Assembly: GCF_004331465.1 (NCBI RefSeq)
Contig: NZ_SJKB01000001.1
Span: 930,001 to 994,000, forward strand
Reading direction: 5' to 3'
Length of the DNA: 64,000 nt
From: Kribbella pittospori
GTDB lineage: Bacteria; Actinomycetota; Actinomycetes; Propionibacteriales; Kribbellaceae
In this document: piece after piece, positions 1 to 9,071 of the stretch
Numbering within the stretch: the stretch's first letter is position 1
Layout: each line of letters begins with the position of its first letter
Program-made: the position numbers and the translations under genes
Notes under the pieces: model-generated
The model's database searches: none
What the model was told of the DNA's origin: nothing
What the model saw: the letters and a program-made list of their open reading frames with translations, nothing else

Positions 1-74
1 GCTCCTTCACTCCGCAGAGCGCGGCCGACCCGCGCTCATACCCTCGCGTCGAAGGAACCCGGCCGGACTCGACA

Positions 75-1910
75 TCAGTCAGGCGCGGACAGCGCCTCCA
101 GGACGCCCTCGCCGTACTTGGCCAGTTTGTTCTCGCCGATGCCGCTGATCGTGCCCAGCGCGGCCAGGCTGCCGGGAAGGTCGGTCGCAATCTGCCGCAG
201 CGTCGCGTCGTGGAAGATGACGTACGCCGGAACGCCCTGCTCCTTGGCGACGGCGGCACGCCAGATCCGCAGCCGCTCGAAGACCGGAGCCGCCTCAGGG
301 GAGAGGTCCGCAGCCGCCTTCTTCTTCGACCCAGAGGAGGACTTCGAGCGCACCCGCTCCGGCTCCCGGCGCATCATCACCTCGCGCCGCCGGCCGAGCA
401 CCTCACCGCTCTCGTCGGTGAGCACCAGCGTCCCGTAGTCGCCCTCGACCGCGAGCAGCCGCAGCGCCAGCAACTGCCGGATCACGCCGCGCCACTCGGT
501 GTCCTTGAGCTCGGTCCCGATGCCGAACACGCTCAGCTGGTCGTGCCGGAACTGCTTGACCTTCTCGGTCTCCTTGCCGAGCAGGATGTCGATCAGCTGG
601 CCGGCGCCGAACTTCTGGCCCCGCTCGTGCTGCAGCCGGTACACGGTCGACAGCAGCTTCTGCGCCGCGATCGTCCCGTCCCACGACTCCGGCGGGATCA
701 GGCAGGTGTCGCAGTTCCCACACGCGTCGCCGTGCTGACCGAAGTACGCGAGCAGTTGCGACCGGCGGCACTGCACGGTCTCGCACAACGCGAGCATCGC
801 GTCGAGATGCGAACTGAGCCGGCGCCGATGCGCGAGGTCGCCCTCGGACGTGTCGATCATCTTCCGCTGCTGGACGACGTCCTGCAGTCCGTACGCGAGC
901 CACGCGGTCGACGGCAGCCCGTCGCGGCCGGCGCGGCCGGTCTCCTGGTAGTAGCCCTCGACCGACTTCGGCAGATCGAGATGCGCGACGAACCGAACAT
1001 CCGGCTTGTCGATGCCCATCCCGAACGCGATCGTCGCGACCACGACCAGCCCGTCCTCGCGCAGGAACCTGGCCTGGTTGGCGGCGCGGGTCCGGCTGTC
1101 CAGGCCGGCGTGGTACGGCACGGCCTCGATCCCGTTCTGGGTCAGGAAGGCCGCGGTCTTCTCGACGCTGTTGCGCGACAGGCAGTAGACGATGCCCGCG
1201 TCGCCGGCGTGCTCGGTCCGGAGCAGGTCGAGCAACTGCCGCTGCGGGCTGTCCTTCGAGACGATCCGGTACTGGATGTTCGGCCGGTCGAAGCTCGCGA
1301 CGAAGTGCTTCGCATCCGTCAGCTTCAACCGGGTCGCGATCTCCTGATGCGTCGCCTCGGTCGCCGTCGCGGTCAACGCGATTCGCGGTACGTCGGGCCA
1401 GCGCTCGTGCAACTCCGACAGCATCAGGTAGTCGGGCCGGAAGTCGTGGCCCCACTGGGACACACAGTGCGCTTCGTCGATCGCGAACAGTGCGATCTTG
1501 CCCTGGTCGAGCAGCCGGACGGTCGACTCCACCCGCAGCCGCTCAGGGGCGAGGTAGAGCAGATCCAGCTCGCCGGCCAGGAACGCCTGCTCGACCTCAC
1601 GCCGCTGCTCGAAGTCCTGGGTCGAGTTGAGGAACCCGGCCCGGACCCCGAGCGCGGTCAGCGCGTCGACCTGGTCCTGCATCAACGCGATCAGTGGCGA
1701 GATCACCACGCCCACGCCGGATCTGACCAGCGCCGGGATCTGGTAGCACAGCGACTTGCCACCGCCGGTCGGCATCAGCACCAAGGCGTCCCCACCGGCC
1801 ACGACCGTGTCGATGATCTCGGCCTGCTGACCGCGGAAAGCGTCGTACCCGAAGACTCGGCTCAGTACTTCGACGGCTTCGGAAACGGGCAGCCCGGATG
1901 TCTCGGTCAC
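75..1910 (-). CDS. recQ: ATP-dependent DNA helicase RecQ
   Basis: A 3'-5' DNA helicase of recombination and repair, 611 aa, full length for the family. Visible in order: the helicase core with Walker A (PTGGGKS, about residues 47-53) and the DEAH box ([16 protein letters not shown], about 144-159); the second RecA lobe with [16 protein letters not shown] and GRAGRDG; the zinc-binding RQC cysteines (CRRSQLL...CGNCDTC); and a C-terminal HRDC domain ending near [19 protein letters not shown]. The GTG start is supported by a promoter -10 hexamer six bases upstream, which implies a leaderless mRNA. It stands alone; the next gene on this strand lies 59 bp upstream. Confidence 0.95.
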   Translation of the reverse strand: MTETSGLPVSEAVEVLSRVFGYDAFRGQQAEIIDTVVAGGDALVLMPTGGGKSLCYQIPALVRSGVGVVISPLIALMQDQVDALTALGVRAGFLNSTQDFEQRREVEQAFLAGELDLLYLAPERLRVESTVRLLDQGKIALFAIDEAHCVSQWGHDFRPDYLMLSELHERWPDVPRIALTATATEATHQEIATRLKLTDAKHFVASFDRPNIQYRIVSKDSPQRQLLDLLRTEHAGDAGIVYCLSRNSVEKTAAFLTQNGIEAVPYHAGLDSRTRAANQARFLREDGLVVVATIAFGMGIDKPDVRFVAHLDLPKSVEGYYQETGRAGRDGLPSTAWLAYGLQDVVQQRKMIDTSEGDLAHRRRLSSHLDAMLALCETVQCRRSQLLAYFGQHGDACGNCDTCLIPPESWDGTIAAQKLLSTVYRLQHERGQKFGAGQLIDILLGKETEKVKQFRHDQLSVFGIGTELKDTEWRGVIRQLLALRLLAVEGDYGTLVLTDESGEVLGRRREVMMRREPERVRSKSSSGSKKKAAADLSPEAAPVFERLRIWRAAVAKEQGVPAYVIFHDATLRQIATDLPGSLAALGTISGIGENKLAKYGEGVLEALSAPD

Positions 1911-1916
1911 CCCGCG

Positions 1917-1922
1917 AGTCTA
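1917..1922 (-). promoter_or_regulatory. leaderless -10 element of recQ
   Basis: TAGACT on the minus strand, followed by six bases and then the GTG start of recQ. TAnnnT at this distance puts the transcription start at or next to the start codon, as in the leaderless genes common in actinobacteria. I see no good -35 box. Confidence 0.5.
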
Positions 1923-1968
1923 GTGAGATCGCCGCGCCGATGCTGGGCGTGCAGCACGAACCTGTGGA

Positions 1969-2397
1969 TTACCTGGGGATCTCGCCGCGATAGGTCCCGA
2001 CGCTCCAAAAGTTGCCCTCCGGATCTGTGACGGTGAAGCCACGGGAGCCGTAGTCGGCGTCCTCGAGTCCCCGCACGACGGCGGCGCCTGCGGCGGTGGC
2101 TCGGGCAAACAACCCGTCCGGGTCGTCGTGGACGAGATAGACCGACTGCTGCTGATCGGCGAGCTTGTCGAATTCGTTGGGCTCCTCGCTGCGGTCCGAC
2201 GAGCTGACCATCACGCCGCCACCGGTCGGCCACGCCAACTCCGCGTGCGCGATGGATCCCTCGCCGATTCCCGGATAGGAGGACACCTCCGTGAAGCCGA
2301 GAGCCTCGGTGAGGAACCTCAGTGCGGCCGGCCCGTTCCGGTAGACGAGGGTCGGCCAGACTCCGATCACGGTCTGCTGTTCAGTCGTCGTGTTCAT
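1969..2397 (-). CDS. VOC/glyoxalase-fold protein
   Basis: A 142-aa single-domain protein of the vicinal-oxygen-chelate superfamily, which includes glyoxalases, dioxygenases and antibiotic-binding proteins. The family pattern is visible: an early [21 protein letters not shown] segment and the closing [16 protein letters not shown] strand. The start ATG shares ATGA with the stop of the AraC-type regulator upstream, so the two are translationally coupled and this protein is likely a partner or target of that regulator. The ligand cannot be told from sequence. An in-frame upstream extension exists, but it lies inside the regulator gene and is not needed. Confidence 0.8.
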   Translation of the reverse strand: MNTTTEQQTVIGVWPTLVYRNGPAALRFLTEALGFTEVSSYPGIGEGSIAHAELAWPTGGGVMVSSSDRSEEPNEFDKLADQQQSVYLVHDDPDGLFARATAAGAAVVRGLEDADYGSRGFTVTDPEGNFWSVGTYRGEIPR

Positions 2398-3236
2398 ACC
2401 TCCAACTCTTCGGCCCAGGCCGGGACGAAGTCTTGAACGTTTGGGAGCTCCTCGGCCAGCCACTGCCGCGGCGAGCAGCCCGCGATCGCCTGCCACTCCC
2501 GGGTCAGATGCGCCTGATCGGCGTACCCGAACTCCGCGGACAGGTCGGCCAGCCGGATCGTGGGCTGCCGTCGCAACCGCCCGACCGCCCGCTCGAACCG
2601 CAGCACCCGTGCCGCGACCTTGGGCGCCAGCCCGAACTCGGCGGTGAACCGATCAGTCAAATGCCGCCGGCTCCAACCCACCTCGGCCGCCAGTTGTTGT
2701 ACGCCGATCGCCCCACCGGCGTCGCGCAGTCGTCGCCAGGCCCAGCCGACCTCCGGACGCACCTCGTGCGCGGGCGTGTCCGCCATCCGTCGGAGGAACA
2801 GCGTCTCGAGCAGGTCCATGCGCTCGTCCCAACTCGGGGCCTCCCGCAGTTGCTCCGTCAGCACGCGGGCCGGCCGGCCGAGCACCTCGTCGAGGCCGAC
2901 GACGGTGGACGCGAGCTCACCGGGTGGCAGGCCGAGCAGGACGCGCGCCGCGGCCGGTGTCAGCGACAGTTGGACGCCCGCCCGGCTGGGGGTCGCGCCG
3001 ATGTGGACCGCGGTCGAGTGCAGTCCGCCGACCAGCGCGTCGTACTTCTCCACCGGACTGCCGGGCCAGGCGACGCCCAGCGGATCGTCGAGGGTGATGA
3101 CAAGCGTCAGGTACCGCGACGGCAAGCCGCGGTGCAGGTCAGGCGGATCGCCGTGGTACGCGTACCCGCTCACGTCACCGACGTACGGGCGCAAGGCAGG
3201 GTGCACCGCTCGCGTGTGGTGCTCCATCCCAGCCAT
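2394..3236 (-). CDS. AraC-family transcriptional regulator
   Basis: A 280-aa DNA-binding regulator. The N-terminal ~160 residues form a sensor domain of no recognised ligand class. The C-terminal ~110 residues hold two helix-turn-helix motifs typical of AraC/XylS proteins ([20 protein letters not shown], then [20 protein letters not shown]). It overlaps the glyoxalase-fold gene by four bases. It is divergent from ilvD, with 123 bp between the start codons. The ATG start sits six bases after a TAGCCT -10 element. The target is unknown; autoregulation or control of the coupled VOC protein is the simplest guess. Confidence 0.85.
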   Translation of the reverse strand: MAGMEHHTRAVHPALRPYVGDVSGYAYHGDPPDLHRGLPSRYLTLVITLDDPLGVAWPGSPVEKYDALVGGLHSTAVHIGATPSRAGVQLSLTPAAARVLLGLPPGELASTVVGLDEVLGRPARVLTEQLREAPSWDERMDLLETLFLRRMADTPAHEVRPEVGWAWRRLRDAGGAIGVQQLAAEVGWSRRHLTDRFTAEFGLAPKVAARVLRFERAVGRLRRQPTIRLADLSAEFGYADQAHLTREWQAIAGCSPRQWLAEELPNVQDFVPAWAEELEV

Positions 3237-3242
3237 GACCTC

Positions 3243-3248
3243 AGGCTA
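3243..3248 (-). promoter_or_regulatory. leaderless -10 element of the AraC gene
   Basis: TAGCCT on the minus strand, six bases, then the ATG start. It has the same layout as recQ, the antitoxin, the LON gene, hisD, the ferritin-like lipoprotein, the LLM oxidoreductase and sir2 in this window. Confidence 0.5.
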
Positions 3249-3359
3249 GATCCGGCGTCCGACAGAATCATCCGCTCCACAATCCGGGACCCGCGTACCG
3301 CCATCCGGACGCACGTGGCAACATCGGAGGGGTCGTTCTACTGCGAGGAGAGTGCCGTC

Positions 3360-5210
3360 GTGCCAGCCCTGAGGTCCCGTACCGTCACCCACGGCCGCAA
3401 CATGGCCGGCGCCCGCGCCCTCATGCAGGCCTCCGGGGTCGCCCGGGAGGACTTCGGCAAACCGATCGTCGCGGTGGCGAACAGCTTCACCGAGTTCGTC
3501 CCCGGCCACACCCATCTGGCGCCGGTCGGCCGGATCGTGTCCGAGGCGATCCACGCGGCCGGCGGGATCGCGCGCGAGTTCAACACGATCGCCGTCGACG
3601 ACGGCATCGCGATGGGCCACGGCGGCATGCTCTACAGCCTGCCGTCGCGGGACCTGATCGCCGACTCGGTCGAGTACATGGTCGAGGCGCACTGCGCCGA
3701 CGCGCTGGTCTGCATCTCGAACTGCGACAAGATCACCCCCGGCATGCTGAACGCCGCGCTCCGGCTGAACATCCCGACCGTGTTCGTGTCCGGCGGCCCG
3801 ATGGAGGCCGGACGGGCCACGCTGGTCGACGGCAGCGTGCGCAAGCTGGACCTGATCGACGCGATGTCCGAGGCCGTCAACGAGAACGTCTCCGACGCCG
3901 ACATCCTGCGGATCGAGGAGAACGCCTGCCCGACCTGCGGCTCCTGCTCCGGCATGTTCACCGCGAACTCGATGAACTGCCTGACCGAGGCGATCGGCCT
4001 CTCGCTGCCCGGCAACGGCTCAGTGCTCGCCACCCACACCGCGCGCAGGGCCCTGTACGAGAAGGCCGGCGAGACCGTCGTACAGATCACCAAGCGGTAC
4101 TACGACAACGACGACGCGACTGTGCTGCCGCGGAACATCGCGACGAAGGAAGCGTTCGGGAACGCGATGGCGCTGGACATCGCGATGGGCGGGTCGACGA
4201 ACACGATCCTGCACCTGCTCGCGGCCGCGCAGGAGGCGGAGGTCGGCTTCGACCTGGACGACATCAACGCGGTCTCGCGCCGGGTGCCGTGCCTGGCCAA
4301 GGTCGCGCCGAACGTCGCGCCGGGCGGGACGTACTACATGGAGGACGTGCACCGGGCCGGCGGCATCCCGGCGATCCTCGGCGAGCTGCACCGGGCCGGA
4401 CTGCTGAACGAGGACATCCACACCGTGCACAGCGACTCGATCGACGAGTGGCTGAAGACGTGGGACCTGCGCGGTGGTTCGCCGTCGCCGGAGGCCGTCG
4501 AGCTGTGGCACGCGGCACCCGGGTGCAAGCGGTCGGCGACCGCGTTCTCGCAGTCGGAGCGGTGGGAGACGCTCGACACCGACGCGGCCGGCGGATGCAT
4601 CCGCGACCTCGAGCACGCGTACTCGAAGGACGGCGGCCTCGCCGTACTGAAGGGCAATCTGGCGGTCGACGGCTGCGTCGTGAAGACGGCCGGGGTGGAC
4701 GAGTCGATCTGGACGTTCCAGGGTCCTGCGGTGGTGTGCGAGTCGCAGGAGGAAGCGGTCGAGAAGATCCTGGCCAAGCAGGTCCAGCCGGGCGACGTCG
4801 TGGTGATCCGGTACGAGGGTCCGAAGGGTGGCCCGGGGATGCAGGAGATGCTGTACCCGACGTCGTTCCTGAAGGGCCGTGGCCTGGGCAAGGTTTGCGC
4901 ACTCGTCACCGATGGCCGCTTCTCCGGCGGTACGTCGGGGCTGTCCATCGGACACGCGTCCCCGGAGGCCGCGTCCGGCGGGACCATCGCGTTGGTCCAG
5001 GACGGCGACCAGATCCGCATCGATATCCCGAACCGCTCGATCGAGCTCCTGGTCGACGAGGCCGAGCTGACCGTACGCCGGGATGCCCTCGCCGGCGTCT
5101 ACGCGCCGAAGAATCGTGAGCGCAAGGTCTCGCAGGCTCTCCGCGCGTACGCCGCCATGGCGACCAGCGCCGACAAGGGCGCAGTACGCGACGTGAGCAA
5201 GCTCGGCTGA
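3360..5210 (+). CDS. ilvD: dihydroxy-acid dehydratase
   Basis: Catalyses the dehydration of 2,3-dihydroxy-3-methylbutanoate and its isoleucine analogue in branched-chain amino acid synthesis. The 616 residues match the usual length. The N terminus runs [17 protein letters not shown] as in other IlvD proteins, and the iron-sulfur cluster cysteines are seen in [11 protein letters not shown] and [14 protein letters not shown]. The GTG start at 3360 follows a GAGGAG ribosome binding site about 10 bases upstream; the long in-frame extension further upstream runs antisense to the AraC gene and is spurious. It is monocistronic, and a structured repeat lies downstream. Confidence 0.95.
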   Translation: MPALRSRTVTHGRNMAGARALMQASGVAREDFGKPIVAVANSFTEFVPGHTHLAPVGRIVSEAIHAAGGIAREFNTIAVDDGIAMGHGGMLYSLPSRDLIADSVEYMVEAHCADALVCISNCDKITPGMLNAALRLNIPTVFVSGGPMEAGRATLVDGSVRKLDLIDAMSEAVNENVSDADILRIEENACPTCGSCSGMFTANSMNCLTEAIGLSLPGNGSVLATHTARRALYEKAGETVVQITKRYYDNDDATVLPRNIATKEAFGNAMALDIAMGGSTNTILHLLAAAQEAEVGFDLDDINAVSRRVPCLAKVAPNVAPGGTYYMEDVHRAGGIPAILGELHRAGLLNEDIHTVHSDSIDEWLKTWDLRGGSPSPEAVELWHAAPGCKRSATAFSQSERWETLDTDAAGGCIRDLEHAYSKDGGLAVLKGNLAVDGCVVKTAGVDESIWTFQGPAVVCESQEEAVEKILAKQVQPGDVVVIRYEGPKGGPGMQEMLYPTSFLKGRGLGKVCALVTDGRFSGGTSGLSIGHASPEAASGGTIALVQDGDQIRIDIPNRSIELLVDEAELTVRRDALAGVYAPKNRERKVSQALRAYAAMATSADKGAVRDVSKLG

Positions 5211-5266
5211 CTGTCCACTACCCCTCCGCCCAACTCACGGTCCCCGCGGCCAACCACCCCGCCCAC

Positions 5267-5358
5267 CGCATTCAAGCGGATCTCCCCGCGACTTGTGGGT
5301 TCTCCCTTCGAACACCAGGGGAGAACCCACAACAGAAGCGGAGATCCCCTCGAATGCG
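5267..5358. repeat. structured repeat, copy 1 (nested inverted repeats)
   Basis: Two nested stems. The inner stem is a perfect 14-bp pairing of TTGTGGGTTCTCCC (5293-5306) with its complement at 5319-5332. The outer stem pairs about 5267-5288 with 5338-5358, CGCATTC against GAATGCG plus the GGATCTCC region, with a few mismatches. The inner arm and right flank match copy 2 near 21.5 kb: GAGAACCCACAAC and ATCCCCTCG are present in both. It sits between convergent genes and is probably a mobile or REP-like palindrome that can act as a terminator on both strands. Confidence 0.7.
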
Positions 5359-5406
5359 AGGAGCGGACGCGTTGGGCTGGGGGTGGGGCGTTGTGGGGCG
5401 GGAGGC

Positions 5407-5507
5407 GTGCAGGTCGACAGGTAGTGCACCGGCGAGACGCCGTACACGGGTTGGCCCGAGCGCTCACGTGCTCTACGAAGCACCCGGCACTACCTGTCCA
5501 CCTGCAC
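5407..5507. repeat. long-armed inverted repeat, 21-bp arms
   Basis: The left arm (5407-5427, beginning GTGCAGGTCGACAGG) pairs with 5487-5507 with one mismatch in 21 positions, around a 59-base interior that contains no ORF of note. The arms are unrelated in sequence to the adjacent copy-1 repeat. It could be a second terminator, a structured RNA, or the remnant of a small inverted-repeat element. Confidence 0.6.
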
Positions 5508-5534
5508 ACCGGACCAATGGCGCGGGCGGCCGGG

Positions 5535-5837
5535 CTAGAGCTCGAGGTCGAAGGCGAGATTGATGGCCTCGGCCAGGGCGGGTTCCTGGTCGGGGAGGAG
5601 GTAACCGATCAGGCGACCCAGCTGGACCCTCGGGATGGTCTGGATGTTGTCGCAGGAGATCGCGCTCTGGTGGTCGAGCCCGTTCTCGGGGCCGACCAGT
5701 ACTTCGGTGGACAGGCCACGGATCGTGCTGGTGATCGGCGCGACCGTCACGTTGGTCAGGCGTGGGCGGATGAGTTCACGCGTCAGGACCACGACCGGCC
5801 GCGGTTTGTCGAGCCGGGCGATGTGGAGCGGCCGCAT
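5535..5837 (-). CDS. MazF/PemK-type toxin (endoribonuclease)
   Basis: A 100-aa protein with the MazF fold pattern: an N-terminal KPRPVVVLTRE strand, VTVAPITSTIRGLSTEV, and the mid-region SAISCDNIQTIPRVQL typical of PemK/MazF mRNA interferases. These toxins cleave mRNA when not bound by the antitoxin. Its ATG shares one base with the stop codon of the upstream antitoxin gene (TGATG), the standard order for this module. It is transcribed from the antitoxin promoter. Confidence 0.85.
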   Translation of the reverse strand: MRPLHIARLDKPRPVVVLTRELIRPRLTNVTVAPITSTIRGLSTEVLVGPENGLDHQSAISCDNIQTIPRVQLGRLIGYLLPDQEPALAEAINLAFDLEL

Positions 5838-6073
5838 CAGTCGAGGTCGCTGAGCACAGTGCCGGCGGCCGCGGGGGCCAGGCCCTCCAGGTCGGGGTAG
5901 TCGCCGTGTTCGGTCAGGATGGCGAGGTCGCGGGCGGCCAGCTCGCGGCGGCGCTCGCGCTCCATCGCCCGGGCGACCACGGACGCCCGGCTCGTTGCCT
6001 TGTCGGTCGCCACCAACTCGTCCATGAAGTCGACGAGCTCATCCGGCAGCCGCACGGTGATCTGCTTACTCAT
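5837..6073 (-). CDS. ribbon-helix-helix antitoxin
   Basis: A 78-aa antitoxin. The N-terminal KQITVRLPDELVDFMDELV is a ribbon-helix-helix DNA-binding motif, followed by a charged tail expected to bind the MazF-like toxin. It is the first gene of the pair. A TATGGT -10 element ends six bases before the ATG, so the mRNA is likely leaderless, and autoregulation by the complex at this site is expected from the family. Confidence 0.85.
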   Translation of the reverse strand: MSKQITVRLPDELVDFMDELVATDKATSRASVVARAMERERRRELAARDLAILTEHGDYPDLEGLAPAAAGTVLSDLD

Positions 6074-6079
6074 ACCAGA

Positions 6080-6085
6080 ACCATA
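6080..6085 (-). promoter_or_regulatory. leaderless -10 element of the toxin-antitoxin operon
   Basis: TATGGT on the minus strand, six bases before the antitoxin ATG. The region reads TATGGT-TC-TGGTATG, and a ribbon-helix-helix operator would be expected to overlap it. Confidence 0.45.
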
Positions 6086-6097
6086 CCGCGCTGGGAT

Positions 6098-6925
6098 TCA
6101 CTTCGGTAGCGCGGTCTGCTCCACGCACGTCTGCCACAGCCGCTCGGCGGTCGCCTGGTCCTGCGCCGCGGCGGACGGCTGGGTGAGTTTCTTGTCCGAG
6201 TAGTAGCCGCCGGCCTCGGCCCCAGCTCCCGCCGCCAGCCACACCAGCGTCTCGGCGCCCTGCTCCGGTGTCTTGGCGAACGGCTTGGTCATCGCCATCA
6301 TGGCCTTCATCAGCCGGCCGTTGTTGGTGTTGAACCCGGTGGAGACCAGCCCAGGCTCGAACGAGTACGCCGGAACCCCGCGCCGGGCCAGTTCCGCCGT
6401 GAGCAGGATCGTCGCGAGCTTCGTCTCGCCGTACCGGCGCAGCGGGCCGCCCGTCATCCGGGCAGTCGTGGAGTAGAACCGCTCGCCGGCCAGATCGTCG
6501 AAGTCGATGCGCTTCGCCTTCGCGTGCTCGTCCGAGACGGTCATGATCACCCGGCCGCCAGGGGCGAGGCGGTCGGTCAGGAGATTGGTGATCAGGTACG
6601 GCGCGAGCACGTTCAACGCCCAGGTCAGCTCGATCCCTTCCGCGGAGAGCTGATGGGTGCCGTAGATCGCGCCGGCGTTGTTCACCAGGACGTCGATGAC
6701 CGGCGCACGGTCCACGACGTCGGCGATCATCGTCCGGATCGAGGCCTGGGAGGTCAGATCGGCCTCGAAGACGTCCGCCCCGCCGAGGTCGGCCGCGACC
6801 TTCTCGGCCTTCGCCCGACTCCGCGCCACGAGCCCGAGGCGTGCGCCCTGCCTACTCAGCTCGCGTGCCGCCGCCAGCCCGATTCCGTTGGTTCCCCCGG
6901 TGATCAGTACGTATTTCCCGTGCAT
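6098..6925 (-). CDS. short-chain dehydrogenase/reductase
   Basis: A 275-aa NAD(P)-dependent oxidoreductase. The Rossmann motif TGGTNGIG is at about residues 9-16, NNAG is present, and the catalytic Tyr-x3-Lys appears as YGETK. The divergence around the active site and the C-terminal DKKLTQPS segment resemble the retinol-dehydrogenase-like SDRs of actinobacteria, whose substrates are mostly unknown. The ATG at 6925 was chosen because the Rossmann strand (MHGKYVLITGG) begins directly after it; the longer in-frame extension runs antisense to the LON gene. Neighbours give no substrate clue. Confidence 0.8.
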   Translation of the reverse strand: MHGKYVLITGGTNGIGLAAARELSRQGARLGLVARSRAKAEKVAADLGGADVFEADLTSQASIRTMIADVVDRAPVIDVLVNNAGAIYGTHQLSAEGIELTWALNVLAPYLITNLLTDRLAPGGRVIMTVSDEHAKAKRIDFDDLAGERFYSTTARMTGGPLRRYGETKLATILLTAELARRGVPAYSFEPGLVSTGFNTNNGRLMKAMMAMTKPFAKTPEQGAETLVWLAAGAGAEAGGYYSDKKLTQPSAAAQDQATAERLWQTCVEQTALPK

Positions 6926-6975
6926 CCCCAGCCCCTTCGAAAGATCCCCTGGGACTACTAGAACCCCGGCAGGGG

Positions 6976-7644
6976 TCAGTTCGGCGACATCGTCGACCAG
7001 CTGAGGTCGGTGTCGGGCAGCGAGGGCAGCGCGGCGATGGCGGCCAGCTCGGTGTCGAGCAGGCCGACGAGCTGGGCCAGCCGGGCCGTGGTGTCGGTGG
7101 CTTCGAGCAACTTCTGCCGGTCCGGGGTGAGCAGGGTCATCGCGGCGGACATCAGGTACGACAGGGTGTTCGGGTCGTCCGGCAGTTCGCCGATGTGCAG
7201 ACCCGGGCGGCTGATCTCGGTGACGGCCGCGGCGTACCGGCGGAACCGTTCGATCGCGATGGTCGCCGTACCGAGGGGGTCGTCGCCCAGCTCCTCGTCC
7301 ATCCACTCGACGTCGGCGACCAGGTAGTCGCCGCCGCCGTCCAGCTCGGCCACCTTGAACCGGCGGTTGCCGGTCAGGGTGAGCTCGACCGGTCCGTCGT
7401 CGTCGGCGTCCAAGGTGATCTCGGAGATCGTCGCCGCACAACCGGTCCCGTAGAGCGACCGGAACACCCGCTCACCCAGCTCGTACCCGTCCCGGACGGC
7501 CAGCGCCCCGCAGACGAGTTCACCGCCGTTCTCGACCAGGTCGCGGACTACCGCGCGGCCCTGGACATCGGTGACCGGAATGGGGAGCACCAGCCCGGGG
7601 AAGATCACCGTCTCGACAGTGAGCAGCGGCAGGCGGGAGTCCAT
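6976..7644 (-). CDS. LON substrate-binding-domain protein
   Basis: A 222-aa protein consisting only of the N-terminal LON domain, with LPLLTVETVIFPGLVLPIPV at the start and then GCAATISEI and VELTLTGNRRFKV. It has no ATPase or protease domain. Such stand-alone proteins occur next to the his operon in several actinobacteria and have no established role. It is divergent from hisD, and its ATG lies seven bases after a TACGCT -10 element. Confidence 0.85.
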   Translation of the reverse strand: MDSRLPLLTVETVIFPGLVLPIPVTDVQGRAVVRDLVENGGELVCGALAVRDGYELGERVFRSLYGTGCAATISEITLDADDDGPVELTLTGNRRFKVAELDGGGDYLVADVEWMDEELGDDPLGTATIAIERFRRYAAAVTEISRPGLHIGELPDDPNTLSYLMSAAMTLLTPDRQKLLEATDTTARLAQLVGLLDTELAAIAALPSLPDTDLSWSTMSPN

Positions 7645-7651
7645 GCTGTCG

Positions 7652-7657
7652 AGCGTA
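7652..7657 (-). promoter_or_regulatory. leaderless -10 element of the LON gene
   Basis: TACGCT on the minus strand with seven bases to the ATG. It faces the hisD promoter across a 21-bp palindrome. Confidence 0.45.
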
Positions 7658-7670
7658 GTGGACGATCACC

Positions 7671-7691
7671 CCGATCACGGCCCGTGATCGG
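7671..7691. promoter_or_regulatory. 21-bp palindrome between LON and hisD
   Basis: CCGATCACGG, one C, then CCGTGATCGG: perfect 10-base arms about a single central base. It lies in the divergent promoter region 55 bp before the hisD start and 27 bp before the LON start, the position expected for an operator read by a dimeric regulator controlling one or both genes. A transcribed hairpin is less likely, because both genes appear leaderless. Confidence 0.5.
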
Positions 7692-7733
7692 CCGCGTGGT
7701 GGATGGGGCGCAGGGACGGCGGGTCGTCACCAC

Positions 7734-7739
7734 TAGACT
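7734..7739 (+). promoter_or_regulatory. leaderless -10 element of hisD
   Basis: TAGACT, six bases (GAGGCC), then the ATG of hisD, so translation probably starts at the 5' end of the mRNA. There is therefore no room for a histidine attenuator leader. Confidence 0.55.
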
Positions 7740-7745
7740 GAGGCC

Positions 7746-9071
7746 ATGATTCGCCGCGTCGACCTGCGGGGCCGAGTGGCGGCCGGAGAGGTGTCCGACC
7801 TCCAAGCCGAAGTGCATGCCCTCGTCCCCCGAGCCGTGTTCGACGTCGAGAGGGCTCTCGACGTCGTCCGACCGATCTGTCTGGACGTCCGCCATCGTGG
7901 ACTCGAGGCGATCAAGGAGTACGGCGAGAAGTTCGACCATGTGCGCGTCAACGAGGTCCGGGTCCCGGCCGAGGCGCTGAAGACCGCGCTGGAGGAGCTC
8001 GACCCCGAGGTCCGTGCGGCGTTCGAGGAGTCGATCCGCCGGGTCCGCGAGGTCAGCCAGGACGAGCTCACCGCCGACATCGCCTCCGAGCCCGCGCCCG
8101 GCGGACGGGTCACGCAGCGGTTCGTCCCGGTCCAGCGCGTCGGGCTGTACGTCCCCGGCGGTCGTGCGCCGCTGGCGTCCAGCGTGGTGATGAACGTCGT
8201 ACCGGCGCAGGTTGCCGGCGTCCCGTCCCTCGCCGTCGCGTCGCCACCACAGAAGGACTTCGGCGGCTTGCCCCACCCGACTGTGCTCGCGGTGTGTGCG
8301 CTGCTGGGCATCGAAGAGGTGTACGCGATGGGCGGCGCGCAGGCGATCGCCGGATTCGCCTACGGCTTTGACGGATGCCGCAAGGTCAACCTGATCACGG
8401 GACCGGGCAACATCTATGTGGTCGCAGCCAAGCGGTTCCTGCTGGGTGAGGTCGGCATCGACTCCGAGGCCGGTCCGACCGAGATCGCGATCCTCGCGGA
8501 CGACACCGCGGACCCGCAGCACGTCGCCGCCGATCTGATCAGCCAGGCCGAGCACGACCCAATGGCCGCGAGTGTGCTGGTGACGCCTTCGGAGGACCTG
8601 GCAGCGAAGGTGGAGGCCGAGCTGTCGGTGCAGGTCGCAAAGACCAAGCACCAGGACCGAGTCACCGAAGCGCTCAACGGTCAGCAGTCGGCCGTCGTAC
8701 TCGTGGACGATCTGGACCAGGGGACCGCGGTGGTCGATGCGTACGCCGCCGAGCACCTGGAGATCCAGACCGCGGATGCGGAGGAGCGGGCCGGGCTGAT
8801 CACCAACGCCGGCGCGATCTTCGTCGGCGGCTGGTCGCCGGTCTCGCTGGGCGACTACTGCGCTGGGTCCAACCACGTCCTCCCGACCGCCGGCTGCGCC
8901 TGCCACTCGTCGGGCTTGTCCGTTCGCAGCTTCCTGAAGGCGATGCACGTCGTGAACTACTCGCGCGACGCGCTGCAGGAGGTGGCCGGCCACGTGGTCG
9001 CGCTGGCGCACGCCGAGGACCTGCCGGCCCACGGCGCCGCGGTGTCGGTGCGATTCCCGGGGGAGAGCTGA
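7746..9071 (+). CDS. hisD: histidinol dehydrogenase
   Basis: Catalyses the last two steps of histidine synthesis (histidinol to histidine, NAD- and zinc-dependent). It is 441 aa, the normal length. Family signatures include [20 protein letters not shown], the [12 protein letters not shown] and [14 protein letters not shown] segments, and C-terminal [13 protein letters not shown]. It is the first gene of hisD-C-B-H, and its stop overlaps the hisC ATG by one base. Confidence 0.97.
   Translation: MIRRVDLRGRVAAGEVSDLQAEVHALVPRAVFDVERALDVVRPICLDVRHRGLEAIKEYGEKFDHVRVNEVRVPAEALKTALEELDPEVRAAFEESIRRVREVSQDELTADIASEPAPGGRVTQRFVPVQRVGLYVPGGRAPLASSVVMNVVPAQVAGVPSLAVASPPQKDFGGLPHPTVLAVCALLGIEEVYAMGGAQAIAGFAYGFDGCRKVNLITGPGNIYVVAAKRFLLGEVGIDSEAGPTEIAILADDTADPQHVAADLISQAEHDPMAASVLVTPSEDLAAKVEAELSVQVAKTKHQDRVTEALNGQQSAVVLVDDLDQGTAVVDAYAAEHLEIQTADAEERAGLITNAGAIFVGGWSPVSLGDYCAGSNHVLPTAGCACHSSGLSVRSFLKAMHVVNYSRDALQEVAGHVVALAHAEDLPAHGAAVSVRFPGES

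Larger units (their letters stand above)
5211..5534. other. 324-bp convergent intergenic region without a gene
   Basis: Lies between the end of ilvD and the end of the MazF-like gene. It contains two separate inverted-repeat structures (listed on their own) and no credible ORF or RNA gene. Both neighbours end into this region, so its obvious role is bidirectional termination. Confidence 0.7.

Noticed and set aside
5267..5507. An insertion sequence or miniature transposon with target duplications
   Set aside because: No transposase and no clear duplicated target at the outer ends; the convergent position is explained well by termination. Kept as a repeat only.
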